From: Arthrobacter alpinus
Lineage (GTDB): Bacteria; Actinomycetota; Actinomycetes; Actinomycetales; Micrococcaceae
DNA length: 64,000 nt
Direction of reading: 5' to 3'
NCBI RefSeq assembly: GCF_001445575.1
Contig: NZ_CP013200.1
Span: 2,294,001-2,358,000 of the forward strand
Positions 35,340 to 45,426 of the stretch are shown one piece after another. Position 1 is the first letter of the stretch; each line of letters begins with the position of its first letter. Made by a program: the position numbers and the translations under genes. The notes beneath the pieces are model-generated. The model was not told where the DNA came from. It ran no database searches and was given only the letters and a program-made list of their open reading frames with translations.

Positions 35340-35765
35340 ATGGGCACCTTTACTGAGTCCGTCACCATGGAATGTTCCCCTGAAGGGGAGCCTGTGCGGA
35401 TGTGGTGGCGCGGGCTGTGCCACGAGATTGTTGCTAAACCCCAGAGCTGGTATCAGCGCCGCCCGTGGTGGCAGGACCATACGAGCCTGCGCCCGGGCGA
35501 AGGCGTGGGGTATGTGGACACTCAAATCTGGCGCTTGCAGGTGGTTCGTGAGGGCGAACCCGGGATCTTAACCATGGACGTGCTGCTGTACCGGCCCAGC
35601 CTGCGCTGGCGAGTCATTAAGGTTCACCCCCGGGTGGAGCGCGAATTCACCGAAGCTGAGCCCGAATCCGCTGAGCCAGAAGTCCAGGAAACCGAGTGCC
35701 CGGAACAGTTTCAGGAGACGGAACCGTTGGAGGTAGACGCTGTGGAGCGTGAAGACAGTGCGTAA
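35340..35765 (+). CDS. DUF6504 family protein, partner of DnaE2
   Basis: A 141-residue protein with a conserved N-terminal half, VRMWWRGLCHEIVAKPQSWY then QRRPWW, followed by YVDTQIWRLQVV, and an acidic Glu/Pro-rich tail (EAEPESAEPEVQETECPEQF). This is the small protein commonly found directly before dnaE2 or Y-family polymerase genes in actinobacteria, so a role in translesion synthesis is likely but unproven. The ATG at 35340 has GGAG upstream; a TTG at 35307 is less likely. It overlaps the dnaE2 frame by 17 bases. Confidence 0.8.
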   Translation: MGTFTESVTMECSPEGEPVRMWWRGLCHEIVAKPQSWYQRRPWWQDHTSLRPGEGVGYVDTQIWRLQVVREGEPGILTMDVLLYRPSLRWRVIKVHPRVEREFTEAEPESAEPEVQETECPEQFQETEPLEVDAVEREDSA

Positions 35766-38700
35766 CTTCATTCACTTGCATGCCGCCACGGCCTTCAGCG
35801 CCCACTACGGTGTGTCATGGCCCGAAGATTTGGCTCAAGCGGCCGCAGCTGACGGCGCCGATGCCCTGGCCATCACCGACAGGGACGGGCTGTATGGGGC
35901 AATCAAGCATGTGAAGGCGTGCATGGCCGCCGGTATTGATCCGATCCTCGGGGTTGATCTAGCTGTTGTGGAAGAAGGAGAGCGCGGCCCGGTAGTCGCC
36001 GGAAGGGTTGTGGTTTTGGCCCATGGCGGGGCCGCTGGGCATCCTGGCGCAGGCTATGGGGCGTTGTGCCGGCTGATCTCTCTGGCGCACAATCAGCCCA
36101 AGCGGCCTGTGGGACTGACCCTGGCGCAGCTGGCCCAGGGCGTCGTTGACCCAGCGTCCGGGCATCCTGTGCTGACAGTGCTACTTGGTCCGCATTCTCC
36201 TGTGGGCCGGGCCATGGAGAGTCGCAGATATTTGCTTCCCCGGAGCAAATTCATGCAGTGGCGCGAAGCCATGCCCGCGGGTTCCCTCGTGGCGGAAATT
36301 ACCAGCCACTTAAACACCCCCGCAGCACCGCTGAGCACCACCCACGCTGTGCGCATGGTGAAGTTGGCGCATGAATTTGATGTGCCGGCGGTGTTGAGTA
36401 ACGCCGTCCGCTATGCAGGACCCGAGGACGCGCCTGTGGCTGATGTCCTGGATGCCGCCAGAAACATTGCCCCCCTGGATCAACTGGCTGACCTGCAACC
36501 CACGGGGCAGGCATGGTTGAAAAGTTCCTCCGAGATGGAGAAAGTGCTGCGGGACATTGCGGACTACGGAGGCTACGGCACCTCCGGGCTCCAGCAACTC
36601 TGGGCCAACACGGCACAGCTGGCGGATAAGTGCCGGCTGGATCCACCAACGGATCTGGGCTGGAAGCAGCCACGCACCCCGGAAAGCGATGTGCTTGGCC
36701 TGTTGCAACCCGCCCGCCAGGAATTGCAACAGCGCACGGAGTCAGCTCTGCTCCAACGCTTTTCCAGCTTTTCGGGCAGCAAGCTGGAAAAAGCAAAGGA
36801 CAGGTTGTCAGTAGAGCTGGCCACCATCTCGAATCTTGGCTTTGAATCGTACTTTCTCACCGTGGCCGAGGTCTCGGAAATGATCCGCACCATGGGGGTG
36901 CGCCGAGCCGCACGAGGCTCCGGTGCGTCGTCGTTAGTCAATTACTTACTCGGGATCAGCGCGGTGGACCCTCTGGCCAACGATCTCCTCTTTGAACGGT
37001 TCCTCTCCAATGACAGGGCTACCCTGCCCGATATTGACCTGGACGTGGAAAGCGCACAGCGGCACAACGTGTACCGGGCCATCTTTGAGCGCTTCGGAGC
37101 CAAGCGGGTGACCCTGATGAGTATGCAAAACAGTTACCGGGCTCGGGGCGCCGTGCGGGATGCGGGCCTGGCGTTAGGTGTTGAGAAGGGTGAGATTGAT
37201 CAGATCGCCAAGCAGCTGTGGCGTTTCTCCGCCGGCTCCTTCCGGGAGGCGCTGGAGGAAAAGCCGGAACTGCGTGAGCTGGCAGCCCATGTGAACCAGT
37301 CCCGTTATGCCACTGATGGTGATGATGGGCCCGCACCACAGTTGGACCTCCTGGTGGATATTACGCAACGGCTGGATAGCTTGCCTCGACACATCTCCAT
37401 GCATCCGTGCGGAGTGATCCTTGGTGATTCCACCCTGCTGAACCGCACCCCCGTGCAGCCCAGCGGCATGGGCCTTCCCATGAGTCAGTTCGACAAGCAC
37501 GACATGGACGCCATGGGCATGCTCAAGCTCGATGTCCTAGGCGTGCGCATGCAGAGCGCCATGGCCCATGCGGTGCGGGAGATCATCAAGTTGCACCCCT
37601 CACGTGAGTCTGTAGCGGCCGACGGCGGTCACGCTGCGGATGCGCCGTTCATAGGGGAGGGCGGGGCCATTGACCTTGACGCCGTACCGCTCGACGACGA
37701 ACCCACCTTTGAGCTGATCCGCAGCACCCACACGCTGGGGTGCTTCCAGATTGAATCGCCGGGTCAGCGGGAGCTAGTAGGCAAGATGGCCCCCACCGAG
37801 TTCAGCGACCTCGTCATTGACATTTCCCTGTTCCGCCCCGGGCCCATGAAATCCAACATGGTCAAGCCCTTTCTGGAAAGCCGGGCAGGGTTCGCCAAAC
37901 CGCACTACGCCCACCCGGACCTCATCCCGGCCTTGTCGGAAACACACGGGGTGACGGTGTTTCATGAACAGGTACTGCGCACCTTCGCCACCATGACTGG
38001 CTGCACCCTGTCCCGAGCCGACGAATTCCGGCGCGGGCTGGGGAACCCCGCCGTCGAACCGGCCATGGAGAAGTACTTTAGAGACAAGGCAACGGCAAAG
38101 GGTTACACCACCGCCGTCATTGAGGAGGTGTGGGGGACCCTGGCCGCCTTTGGGAGCTTCGGGTTCTGCAAAGCCCATGGGGCAGCCTTTGCCGTACCCA
38201 CCTACCAATCGGCCTGGCTCAAGGCTCATCACCCGGCAGAATTCATGGCAGGACTCTGGGAACACGATCCTGGCATGTACCCGCGCCGCCTACTCGTTGC
38301 CGAAGCTCGGCGCATGGGCATCCCCATCCTGCCCCTGGACATCAACGCCAGCGCCGGCGAGTACCACGCCGAACGCACGGATGCAGGGGACGGGAGCCCA
38401 AGGAAGACGGGCGTCCGGCTGAGCCTCGCCGGGGTCTACGGACTCTCCGCCACGGAACTGAAACGCATCTTGGCCGGCCAGCCCTACAACTCCTTGGCGG
38501 AGCTGCGCGACCGGGCCAGACTCAGCCGGCCAACCCTGAAGCGGCTCGCCCAGCTGGGCGCCCTGGACTCACTGCACCACCAAGCCAAAAGCCACACCTC
38601 AAACACGGCTAACCGCGCAGACCTGGTAGCCCACGTCAACAGCCTGCCAGCGCACCATGGAAGCAAACGCAAAGAACCTCTCCTCGGGCAGCTGGCACTA

Positions 38701-39183
38701 CCCATGGAGGATATAGAACTGGCTGCGCTCGCAGCCGAACACCCCGAGGCCGGGCTGGCCGAAACCGTGGCCACGGAGCTGGACTTGCTGTCCCTGGATG
38801 TCAGCGGCCACCTCATGGAAAGTTATGCTCCGCTGCTGGACCGCCTCGGCGTGAGCCGCGCAGAGGCGCTCCTGGGACTGCGCAATAACAGCGAAGTGTT
38901 GGTGGCCGGGGTGCGGGTGGCCACCCAAACCCCGCCCATGAGGGGTGGCAAGCGGGTGGTGTTCATCAGCATTGACGACGGCACAGGCTGCGTGGACAGC
39001 ACCTTCTTTACCGAGGCGCAGGAGAAGTCAGGCCCCTTACTCTTTGGCACCCGGATGCTGCTGATCCGGGGGCTGACCCGGCGCACGGGACCGCGCGGCA
39101 TCACGGTGCAGGCGCTGGAGGCCTGGGACCTGCAGGACACAGCCTCGCTGCCACTGCCGCGCGTGCCCTTGGTGACCGGCTAG
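35749..39183 (+). CDS. dnaE2: Error-prone DNA polymerase III alpha subunit
   Basis: A 1144-residue C-family polymerase. The N-terminal PHP domain begins FIHLHAATAFSAHYGVSWPE and contains LAITDRDGLYGAIKHVKA. The palm holds the catalytic acidic motif TLPDIDLDVESAQRHNVYRA. FRRGLGNPAVEPAMEKYF and GFCKAHGAAFAVPTYQSAWL are DnaE signatures, and the C-terminal OB-fold contains FISIDDGTGCVDSTFFTEA. It performs SOS-induced translesion synthesis; ImuA/ImuB partners are not in this window. The GTG at 35749 overlaps the DUF6504 gene; a GTG at 35758 is an alternative start. Confidence 0.95.
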   Translation: MKTVRNFIHLHAATAFSAHYGVSWPEDLAQAAAADGADALAITDRDGLYGAIKHVKACMAAGIDPILGVDLAVVEEGERGPVVAGRVVVLAHGGAAGHPGAGYGALCRLISLAHNQPKRPVGLTLAQLAQGVVDPASGHPVLTVLLGPHSPVGRAMESRRYLLPRSKFMQWREAMPAGSLVAEITSHLNTPAAPLSTTHAVRMVKLAHEFDVPAVLSNAVRYAGPEDAPVADVLDAARNIAPLDQLADLQPTGQAWLKSSSEMEKVLRDIADYGGYGTSGLQQLWANTAQLADKCRLDPPTDLGWKQPRTPESDVLGLLQPARQELQQRTESALLQRFSSFSGSKLEKAKDRLSVELATISNLGFESYFLTVAEVSEMIRTMGVRRAARGSGASSLVNYLLGISAVDPLANDLLFERFLSNDRATLPDIDLDVESAQRHNVYRAIFERFGAKRVTLMSMQNSYRARGAVRDAGLALGVEKGEIDQIAKQLWRFSAGSFREALEEKPELRELAAHVNQSRYATDGDDGPAPQLDLLVDITQRLDSLPRHISMHPCGVILGDSTLLNRTPVQPSGMGLPMSQFDKHDMDAMGMLKLDVLGVRMQSAMAHAVREIIKLHPSRESVAADGGHAADAPFIGEGGAIDLDAVPLDDEPTFELIRSTHTLGCFQIESPGQRELVGKMAPTEFSDLVIDISLFRPGPMKSNMVKPFLESRAGFAKPHYAHPDLIPALSETHGVTVFHEQVLRTFATMTGCTLSRADEFRRGLGNPAVEPAMEKYFRDKATAKGYTTAVIEEVWGTLAAFGSFGFCKAHGAAFAVPTYQSAWLKAHHPAEFMAGLWEHDPGMYPRRLLVAEARRMGIPILPLDINASAGEYHAERTDAGDGSPRKTGVRLSLAGVYGLSATELKRILAGQPYNSLAELRDRARLSRPTLKRLAQLGALDSLHHQAKSHTSNTANRADLVAHVNSLPAHHGSKRKEPLLGQLALPMEDIELAALAAEHPEAGLAETVATELDLLSLDVSGHLMESYAPLLDRLGVSRAEALLGLRNNSEVLVAGVRVATQTPPMRGGKRVVFISIDDGTGCVDSTFFTEAQEKSGPLLFGTRMLLIRGLTRRTGPRGITVQALEAWDLQDTASLPLPRVPLVTG

Positions 39184-39348
39184 CGACCCGCCGAAAATTT
39201 TGGCATAAATCGGTGCCAGCACTGATGCCAAGCACGGCCGGGACATGCATACTGAGGTATGAGTTAAGGTCTCAACCATCTCCGGTGCTGGCGCAGTCTC
39301 CAATTGGCCTCAGCTGACGGACCGCAGCCGTTACACGGAAGCCGGCAG

Positions 39349-39969
39349 ATGCAGACCACTGAGTTCTTGGCAGCAGCACTTGCAGGGTTGGGCACAGGGC
39401 TGGCACTGATCATAGCGATCGGTGCGCAGAGTGCGTTTGTGCTGCGGCAGGGGCTCCACGGCGACCACGTTGGCCTGGTGGTCTTGGTGTGCCTGCTCAG
39501 TGATGTGGTCCTCATTGCAGTGGGCGTTGCAGGGGTTGGCCAAGTGCTGCGGGCTGTGCCAGCAATGGAAGCCGCAGCCCGGTTTGGCGGGGCCGGATAC
39601 CTCTTTGTCTACGCCGCCCTGGCGGGAAGGCGTTGTCTGCGGGCCAGGGGCGGACTGCATCCCAGCCGCGGAACTGCCCTCACCACAAAGGCTGTTCTGC
39701 TCGCGGTGTTGGCTGTGACGTGGCTGAATCCCCACGTGTATCTGGACACCGTGCTGCTCCTGGGTTCCCTGGCCAGCGTCCACGGACAGATGCGCTGGGG
39801 TTTTGGGCTAGGGGCCTTTGGCGCCAGTCTGCTCTGGTTCACGGCGCTGGGGTACGGCGCAGCAGTGTTGCGCCCCATATTTGCCAAACCGCAGGCGTGG
39901 CAATTGCTGGATGCTGGGACAGCTGCGGTCATGGTGGTACTGGGTGTGACCATGCTGGCCCGGGGCTGA
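39349..39969 (+). CDS. LysE/ArgO family amino acid exporter
   Basis: A 206-residue membrane protein with about six hydrophobic helices. The first contains [20 protein letters not shown], the LysE signature, and a later conserved part is [20 protein letters not shown]. The family exports basic amino acids such as lysine and arginine. The start is the ATG at 39349 ([11 protein letters not shown]). No LysG-like regulator is adjacent. The 39184-39348 gap holds a 9-base inverted repeat (GCCAGCAC near 39214 and GTGCTGGC near 39287) of unknown use. Confidence 0.88.
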   Translation: MQTTEFLAAALAGLGTGLALIIAIGAQSAFVLRQGLHGDHVGLVVLVCLLSDVVLIAVGVAGVGQVLRAVPAMEAAARFGGAGYLFVYAALAGRRCLRARGGLHPSRGTALTTKAVLLAVLAVTWLNPHVYLDTVLLLGSLASVHGQMRWGFGLGAFGASLLWFTALGYGAAVLRPIFAKPQAWQLLDAGTAAVMVVLGVTMLARG

Positions 39970-40121
39970 TCAGAAACCCAGGCAGGACGGTTGGGTTCCC
40001 CTGCCGAGGAGAAGCCCGGGTTGGTTGCTGCCCCGGCAAACCGATACCATCGAAGAGGCCCACAGCAACCCCCGTATGTTGCTTGGATATGGGGCCATAC
40101 ATGACAAACAAGGAGTTACCA

Positions 40122-42134
40122 GTGCCAGTGGATTCACAGATCACCATTAATGTCGACGGCGAGACGACTACGGTGGCCACAGGCACCACCGGAGCGGAGC
40201 TGTTCTTTGAACGCCGCGACGTTGTTGTCATGCGCGTCGATGAAGTTTTGAAGGATCTTGCCGCCGTATTGGAAGACGGCGCCGCTGTGGAATCGGTCAC
40301 CATTGATTCCCCCGACGGTCTGGATGTGCTCCGTCACTCCACCGCCCATGTTATGGCTCAGGCCGTGCAAGCGTTGCGCCCGGACGCCAAGCTCGGCATT
40401 GGCCCGTACATCACCGACGGTTTCTACTTCGATTTTGATGTGGCCGAGCCCTTCACGCCCGAAGACCTGAAGACCCTTGAGAAGATGATGCTCAAGATCG
40501 TCAACCAGAACCAGAAGTTCGCTCGCCGCGTTGTCTCCGAGGACGAGGCCCGCGTGGCCATGGCCAATGAGCCGTACAAGCTGGAGCTGTTGGGCAAGAA
40601 GAACGACGACGTGGCTGACGCCGCCGAAGGCGTCAACGTCGAGGTTGGTGCCGGAGACATCACCATCTACTCCAACATTGATCGCAAGAGCGGGGAAGAA
40701 ATCTGGTGCGATCTGTGCCGCGGCCCGCACCTGCCCAACACGAAGCTGATCTCCAACGCCTTCGCACTGACCCGCACCTCCGCCGCCTACTGGCTGGGAA
40801 ACCAGAAAAACCAGCAGCTGCAGCGCATCTACGGCACGGCATGGCCCACCAAGGACGCCCTGAAGGCGTACCAGGAACGCATTGCCGAAGCCGAGCGCCG
40901 CGATCACCGCAAGCTCGGTGTGGAACTGGACCTGTTCTCCTTCCCCGACGAGTTGGGCTCGGGTCTGCCGATCTTCCACCCCAAGGGCGGCATCATCCGC
41001 AAGGAGATGGAAGATTACTCCCGCCAGCGCCATGTGGAGGCCGGCTACGACTTTGTGTACACCCCGCACATCACCAAGGCCAACCTGTATGAGGTCTCCG
41101 GGCACCTTGACTGGTACCGCGATGGCATGTTCCCTCCCATGCATGTTGATGCTGAGCTGAACGAGGACGGCACGGTGCGCAAGCCCGGCCAGGATTACTA
41201 CCTCAAGCCCATGAACTGCCCCATGCACAACCTGGTCTTCCGCTCCCGCGGACGCTCCTACCGTGAACTGCCGTTGCGCCTGTTCGAATTCGGTTCGGTG
41301 TACCGCTACGAGAAGTCCGGCGTGGTTCATGGTCTGACACGTGTGCGCGGCATGACCCAGGACGACGCTCACATCTATTGCACCAAAGATCAGATGAAGG
41401 AGGAGCTCACCGAGACGCTGAACTTTGTGCTGTCTCTTCTGAAGGACTACGGACTGGAGGACTTCTACCTGGAACTTTCCACCAAGGATCCGGAAAAGTT
41501 TGTCGGTGACGATGACGTCTGGGAAGAAGCTACCCGCACCCTGGAAGAAGTTGCCACTGAATCCGGTCTGAAACTGGTCGCCGACCCCGGTGGCGCAGCG
41601 TTCTACGGTCCCAAGATCTCCGTGCAGGCCAAGGATGCGCTGGGCCGCACCTGGCAGATGTCCACCATCCAGCTGGACTTCAACCTGCCCGAGCGTTTTG
41701 AGCTTGAATTCCAGGCTGCCGATGGCACACGCCAGCGCCCTGTGATGATCCACCGCGCATTGTTCGGCTCCGTGGAGCGTTTCATGGGCGTGCTGACCGA
41801 GCACTACGCCGGCGCTTTCCCGGCGTGGCTGTCCCCGGTCCAGGTCGTGGCCATCCCCGTGGCTGAGGCGTTCAACGATTACATGTTCGACGTCGTCGCG
41901 CAGCTGAAGAAGGCTGGCATCCGTGCCGAGGTGGACATCTCCAGCGACCGCTTCCCGAAGAAGATCCGTACGGCCAGCAAGGACAAGATCCCGTTCGTGC
42001 TGATCGCCGGCGGTGACGACGCCGATGCCAACGCAGTGTCCTTCCGCTTCCGTGACGGCAGCCAGGACAATGGCGTGGCCGTTGAAGAGGCCGTCCGCCG
42101 CATTGTTGAAGCAGTTCGGAACCGTACGGCGTGA
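40122..42134 (+). CDS. thrS: Threonyl-tRNA synthetase
   Basis: A 670-residue class II synthetase. Order: TGS domain ([20 protein letters not shown]), editing domain with [10 protein letters not shown] and the zinc/editing residues [14 protein letters not shown], catalytic core with [40 protein letters not shown] and [13 protein letters not shown], and an anticodon-binding domain at the end. The start is the GTG at 40122, with AAGGAG six bases upstream; the ATG at 40101 lies before that site. No T-box leader is seen in 39970-40121. It overlaps the next gene by GTGA. Confidence 0.96.
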   Translation: MPVDSQITINVDGETTTVATGTTGAELFFERRDVVVMRVDEVLKDLAAVLEDGAAVESVTIDSPDGLDVLRHSTAHVMAQAVQALRPDAKLGIGPYITDGFYFDFDVAEPFTPEDLKTLEKMMLKIVNQNQKFARRVVSEDEARVAMANEPYKLELLGKKNDDVADAAEGVNVEVGAGDITIYSNIDRKSGEEIWCDLCRGPHLPNTKLISNAFALTRTSAAYWLGNQKNQQLQRIYGTAWPTKDALKAYQERIAEAERRDHRKLGVELDLFSFPDELGSGLPIFHPKGGIIRKEMEDYSRQRHVEAGYDFVYTPHITKANLYEVSGHLDWYRDGMFPPMHVDAELNEDGTVRKPGQDYYLKPMNCPMHNLVFRSRGRSYRELPLRLFEFGSVYRYEKSGVVHGLTRVRGMTQDDAHIYCTKDQMKEELTETLNFVLSLLKDYGLEDFYLELSTKDPEKFVGDDDVWEEATRTLEEVATESGLKLVADPGGAAFYGPKISVQAKDALGRTWQMSTIQLDFNLPERFELEFQAADGTRQRPVMIHRALFGSVERFMGVLTEHYAGAFPAWLSPVQVVAIPVAEAFNDYMFDVVAQLKKAGIRAEVDISSDRFPKKIRTASKDKIPFVLIAGGDDADANAVSFRFRDGSQDNGVAVEEAVRRIVEAVRNRTA

Positions 42135-42709
42135 GTGAACTAGGTGGGGCGTCACAGCCCGTTGTTGTCGATGATTTTGAACTCCCCGGGGTTCCGGACG
42201 CCTTCCAACGACTCTGGACGCCCCACCGGCTCGCCTATGTCAAAGGCGGGCAGGAGCAGGTCACCGGTAAACATGACTGCCCGTTCTGCGAGGCGCCCGA
42301 ACGCAGCGATGAAGAATCGCTCATTGTGCACCGCGGCGAGCTTGCTTTTGTGATCTTGAATCTGTTTCCGTACAACCCGGGGCATATCTTGGTGTGCCCC
42401 TACCGGCACGTACCCGACTACACGGACCTGACCCTCGAGGAGACGGCGGAATTCGCGGCCCTCTCGCAGAAGGCGATGCGGGTGCTGCGCGCAGTCTCAA
42501 ACCCCTCAGGGTTTAACCTGGGCATGAACCAGGGTGTCACAGGCGGTGCCGGTATTTCCGCGCACTTGCATCAGCATATTATTCCGCGATGGGGCGGGGA
42601 CGTAAACTTCCTGCCCATCATTGCCGGCACCAAGGCCATCACCCAAACCCTCGGTGATGTCCGCGCGCAAGTGGCTGATGCCTGGAATAACACGGACCTA
42701 GGACAGTAA
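42131..42709 (+). CDS. HIT domain protein (Ap4A phosphorylase-like)
   Basis: A 192-residue protein with a zinc-type N-terminal part (CPFCEAP) and the HIT motif [10 protein letters not shown], preceded by the conserved [17 protein letters not shown] enzymes act on nucleotide phosphoanhydrides or phosphoramides; mycobacterial relatives in the same thrS-pgsA context are diadenosine tetraphosphate phosphorylases. The GTG start overlaps the thrS stop and its TAA overlaps the pgsA ATG, so the three genes are coupled. Confidence 0.92.
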   Translation: MSELGGASQPVVVDDFELPGVPDAFQRLWTPHRLAYVKGGQEQVTGKHDCPFCEAPERSDEESLIVHRGELAFVILNLFPYNPGHILVCPYRHVPDYTDLTLEETAEFAALSQKAMRVLRAVSNPSGFNLGMNQGVTGGAGISAHLHQHIIPRWGGDVNFLPIIAGTKAITQTLGDVRAQVADAWNNTDLGQ

Positions 42710-43335
42710 TGCTCAACAAGTATGCTCGGGCACTTTTCGCCGCTATCTTCACCCCCATCGCGTCACTGCTGGTGCGGCTGAAGGTCTCACCCGACGCCGT
42801 GACCATCATTGGCACCTTGGGTGTTGCTGCGGGCGCTTTGATCGGCTATCCGCTCGGCCAGCTGTTCTGGGGGACCGTGGTCATCACCGTCTTTGTGTTC
42901 TCCGACATCGTTGACGGGCTCATGGCCAGGATGATTGGGCGCAAAGGCAACTGGGGAGCGTTTCTGGATTCCACCCTTGACCGGGTAGGTGACGGGGCGG
43001 TCTTTGCCGGCATCGTGGTTTGGTTCTACACCGGTGGTAACAACCACTTCATCGCAGCCATGGCGCTGACGTGCCTGGTGCTGGGCTCCATCGTCTCCTA
43101 CGCCAAGGCCCGTGCCGAAGGGTTGGGGATGACCGCCAATGTGGGCATTGCCGAGCGCTCAGACCGGCTCGTGGTGGTCCTGGTGGCGACCGGGCTGGTA
43201 GGCCTCGGGATCCCCGAAGCCGTGCTCGCCGTCGTCCTTGTCCTGCTAGCCATCGCCAGCCTGGTGACGGTGTTCCAGAGGATGGGAACCGTCCGGCGTC
43301 AGGCCATGGACGCGGTTGCGTCGCACGGACAGTAA
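42709..43335 (+). CDS. pgsA: CDP-alcohol phosphatidyltransferase (phosphatidylinositol phosphate synthase-like)
   Basis: A 208-residue membrane enzyme with the family signature D-x2-DG-x2-AR-x8-G-x3-D-x3-D, seen as DIVDGLMARMIGRKGNWG followed by AFLDSTLDR. Further transmembrane helices follow. In actinobacteria the gene behind thrS and the HIT gene makes phosphatidylinositol phosphate from CDP-diacylglycerol and inositol phosphate, so that assignment is favoured over phosphatidylglycerophosphate synthase. The usual acyltransferase and pimA genes do not follow; pdxS does. Confidence 0.88.
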   Translation: MLNKYARALFAAIFTPIASLLVRLKVSPDAVTIIGTLGVAAGALIGYPLGQLFWGTVVITVFVFSDIVDGLMARMIGRKGNWGAFLDSTLDRVGDGAVFAGIVVWFYTGGNNHFIAAMALTCLVLGSIVSYAKARAEGLGMTANVGIAERSDRLVVVLVATGLVGLGIPEAVLAVVLVLLAIASLVTVFQRMGTVRRQAMDAVASHGQ

Positions 43336-43348
43336 CACTTGTTTTTAT

Positions 43349-43438
43349 CCCCTCTGGGGGCCGGAATAGACTGGCCGCACCCGTGAAGCATGTCACGTTT
43401 GCGGGTTCGTGAACTATTTCCGTTCCTTCCCAGAGGGG
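43349..43438 (+). promoter_or_regulatory. pdxS leader with an inverted repeat covering the ribosome binding site
   Basis: CCCCTCTGGG (43349-43358) and CCCAGAGGGG (43429-43438) are perfect inverted copies 70 bases apart. The second contains AGAGGGG, the ribosome binding site for the GTG at 43445. Pairing in the mRNA would mask translation of pdxS. This may be regulatory or fortuitous. Confidence 0.4.
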
Positions 43439-43444
43439 TTTTTT

Positions 43445-44347
43445 GTGTCTACACCTGAGGTAACACCTGTGACCGGCAGCAGCCGGGTCAAGCGCGGCAT
43501 GGCCGACATGCTCAAGGGCGGCGTCATCATGGACGTGGTCAACGTTGAGCAGGCCAAGATCGCCGAAGATGCCGGCGCCGTAGCCGTCATGGCACTCGAG
43601 CGGGTCCCCGCCGATATTCGTGCACAGGGTGGCGTCTCACGCGCCAGCGATCCGGACATGATTGACGCCATCATCGCCGCGGTGTCTATCCCCGTCATGG
43701 CCAAGGCCCGTATTGGCCACTTCGTTGAGGCACAGGTTTTGGAGTCCCTCGGCGTGGACTTCGTGGATGAGTCCGAGGTGCTGACCCCGGCAGATTACGA
43801 GCACCACATTGATAAGTGGAACTTCAAGGTTCCCTTCGTCTGTGGCGCCACCAACCTCGGTGAGGCCCTGCGCCGCATCAATGAGGGTGCTGCCATGATC
43901 CGTTCCAAGGGTGAAGCCGGCACCGGCGATGTCTCCAACGCCACGGGCCACATGCGCAAGATCCGCACGCAGATCGCCCAGCTGGCAGCACTGCCCAAGG
44001 ACGAACTGTATGTTGCCGCCAAGGAATTGCAGGCGCCGTACGAGCTCGTGAAGGAAGTTGCCGAGGCCGGCAAGCTCCCCGTTGTGCTCTTCACCGCTGG
44101 TGGCATCGCTACCCCGGCTGACGCTGCCATGATGATGCAGCTTGGCGCCGACGGCGTATTTGTTGGCTCCGGTATCTTCAAGTCCGGTAACCCGGCCCAG
44201 CGCGCGGCAGCCGTGGTCAAGGCCACCACGTTCTTCGACGATCCCTCCGTGATTGCCAATGTCTCCCGTGGGCTCGGCGAAGCCATGGTGGGCATCAACG
44301 TGGCCGACATCCCCGAGCCGCACCGCCTGGCCGAGCGCGGCTGGTAA
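43445..44347 (+). CDS. pdxS: Pyridoxal 5'-phosphate synthase, lyase subunit
   Basis: A 300-residue (beta/alpha)8 subunit that makes PLP from ribose 5-phosphate, glyceraldehyde 3-phosphate and ammonia delivered by PdxT. Conserved parts: [44 protein letters not shown]-like [38 protein letters not shown] with the second catalytic lysine, and [20 protein letters not shown]. The GTG at 43445 is used because AGAGGGG precedes it; the frame is open from 43409. Its usual neighbour pdxT lies 6.8 kb away. Confidence 0.95.
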   Translation: MSTPEVTPVTGSSRVKRGMADMLKGGVIMDVVNVEQAKIAEDAGAVAVMALERVPADIRAQGGVSRASDPDMIDAIIAAVSIPVMAKARIGHFVEAQVLESLGVDFVDESEVLTPADYEHHIDKWNFKVPFVCGATNLGEALRRINEGAAMIRSKGEAGTGDVSNATGHMRKIRTQIAQLAALPKDELYVAAKELQAPYELVKEVAEAGKLPVVLFTAGGIATPADAAMMMQLGADGVFVGSGIFKSGNPAQRAAAVVKATTFFDDPSVIANVSRGLGEAMVGINVADIPEPHRLAERGW

Positions 44348-44355
44348 CCCCTCCA

Positions 44356-44412
44356 ACGCCGCACCACTTTACGGCGTGTTTTTCGCGACGCCGCACCACT
44401 TTACGGCGTCGC
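44356..44412 (+). repeat. Two direct copies of a short palindromic repeat (left side of the dapA-like gene)
   Basis: ACGCCGCACCACTTTACGGCGT occurs at 44356-44377, followed by a T run that may end pdxS transcription, and again at 44388-44409 with the stem extended to 9 bp (44385-44393 with 44404-44412). The same unit, inverted, appears twice beyond the dapA-like gene near 45427-45478. Confidence 0.8.
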
Positions 44413-44419
44413 TGGCGTG

Positions 44420-44459
44420 CAAACGGTTGAGGGAGATTCTGTTCTCCCTCAACCGTTTG
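44420..44459. promoter_or_regulatory. Perfect 17-bp-arm palindrome before the dapA-like gene
   Basis: CAAACGGTTGAGGGAGA (44420-44436) is followed by a 6-base loop and its exact reverse complement (44443-44459). It ends 33 bases before the ATG at 44493. It could be an operator, a very stable leader hairpin, or a terminator of upstream transcription. Confidence 0.7.
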
Positions 44460-44492
44460 TGTTCCTGGCTCCTCCCAGCCAAGATTGACACC

Positions 44493-45398
44493 ATGACGCT
44501 GCCCTTCGCCGGCCTTCTGGCCTACCCCATCACGCCCCTGAGGGACGACGACGAACTCGACTTAGCGTCTCTCGCTCACCTCGTGCGCAACGCGTCTTTC
44601 GCGGGCATATCAGGGGTGTGCGTGCTCGCCACTTCTGGTGCGGGGGTGACTTTTGACAGGGGTGAACGGCAAGCAGTGGTGCAAACTGCCGTGGAGTCAG
44701 CAGCCATGGTAGGTACCTCGGAAGGTTTGCGGGAATCAACCATGCCCGTGTATGCGGCGGTGAGCGCCCCGTCCACACTCGAGGTGGTACGTCTGGCGCA
44801 GGATGCTGAGAGTGCTGGAGCCTCCGGTGTACTGCTAGCCCCGTTTTCTTATTTGCCGCTTTCGGATACGGAAGTTCGTGCGCTATTCCTGGCAGTCTCT
44901 GAAGCAACGACCTTGCCGATCTGCTTTTACAACAAACCGCTGCAGACGCAATTTGATGTCAGCCCCGTAACCCTTGCCTATTTGGCAAGCAATACCCACC
45001 TACGCGCGGTTAAGGACACCATGCGGCGCGAGGATGTCGCGGGCCGCGTTGGCGAGCTCAGGGCGGCCGTCGGGCCGAACTTTTCCATTGGACTCAGCGC
45101 CGATGTGCAGTTGCTGGACGAACGCCCAGATGTTGATGCCTGGCACAGTGGCCTGGCCGGGATGCTGCCGGGTGAGTACATCAAGGTGTGGCGACTCGCC
45201 CAGGCAGGGGCGCCGCAGGGTGCCAGCTTGGCGCGGTTGCAGGCCATTGCGCACGCCCTGGCTGGCTTGCCTCACGCCATCGGCGCACTCCACGCCCTGT
45301 CCAATGTCATCGGCGTTCCGACGGCTGCGCCCCGGGGACCCTTTGCCGCCGCCACTCTGGAGGAAACCTGGCAGCTAAGCGCCGCAACTAACGGCTAG
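44493..45398 (+). CDS. Dihydrodipicolinate synthase/N-acetylneuraminate lyase family protein
   Basis: A 301-residue class I aldolase of the DapA/NanA superfamily. Seen: the N-terminal AGLLAYPITPLRDDDELDL, the GxxG/T-type substrate site replaced by VCVLATSGAGVTF, the catalytic tyrosine in ICFYNKPLQTQ and the Schiff-base lysine in LRAVKDT. The altered substrate loop argues against true DapA; another 2-keto acid aldolase or lyase is likely. It lies between a perfect palindrome on one side and inverted copies of a repeat on both sides, interrupting the usual pdxS-pdxT order. Confidence 0.82.
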   Translation: MTLPFAGLLAYPITPLRDDDELDLASLAHLVRNASFAGISGVCVLATSGAGVTFDRGERQAVVQTAVESAAMVGTSEGLRESTMPVYAAVSAPSTLEVVRLAQDAESAGASGVLLAPFSYLPLSDTEVRALFLAVSEATTLPICFYNKPLQTQFDVSPVTLAYLASNTHLRAVKDTMRREDVAGRVGELRAAVGPNFSIGLSADVQLLDERPDVDAWHSGLAGMLPGEYIKVWRLAQAGAPQGASLARLQAIAHALAGLPHAIGALHALSNVIGVPTAAPRGPFAAATLEETWQLSAATNG

Positions 45399-45426
45399 CC
45401 AGCTGCGCGAGCGTTGGGAAAGAGCC

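Noticed and set aside
39970-40121. T-box leader before thrS
   Set aside because: No T-box sequence or antiterminator-like fold is present, and T-boxes in actinobacteria are mostly limited to ileS.
39633-40121. N-terminal extension of thrS back to 39633
   Set aside because: It overlaps the LysE-type gene in another frame and is rich in Arg/Gly/Pro; the GTG at 40122 has an ideal ribosome binding site and the family N-terminus.
40134-42155. 673-codon open frame on the minus strand opposite thrS
   Set aside because: It mirrors a strongly supported essential gene, has no recognisable motifs and arises from the codon bias of thrS.
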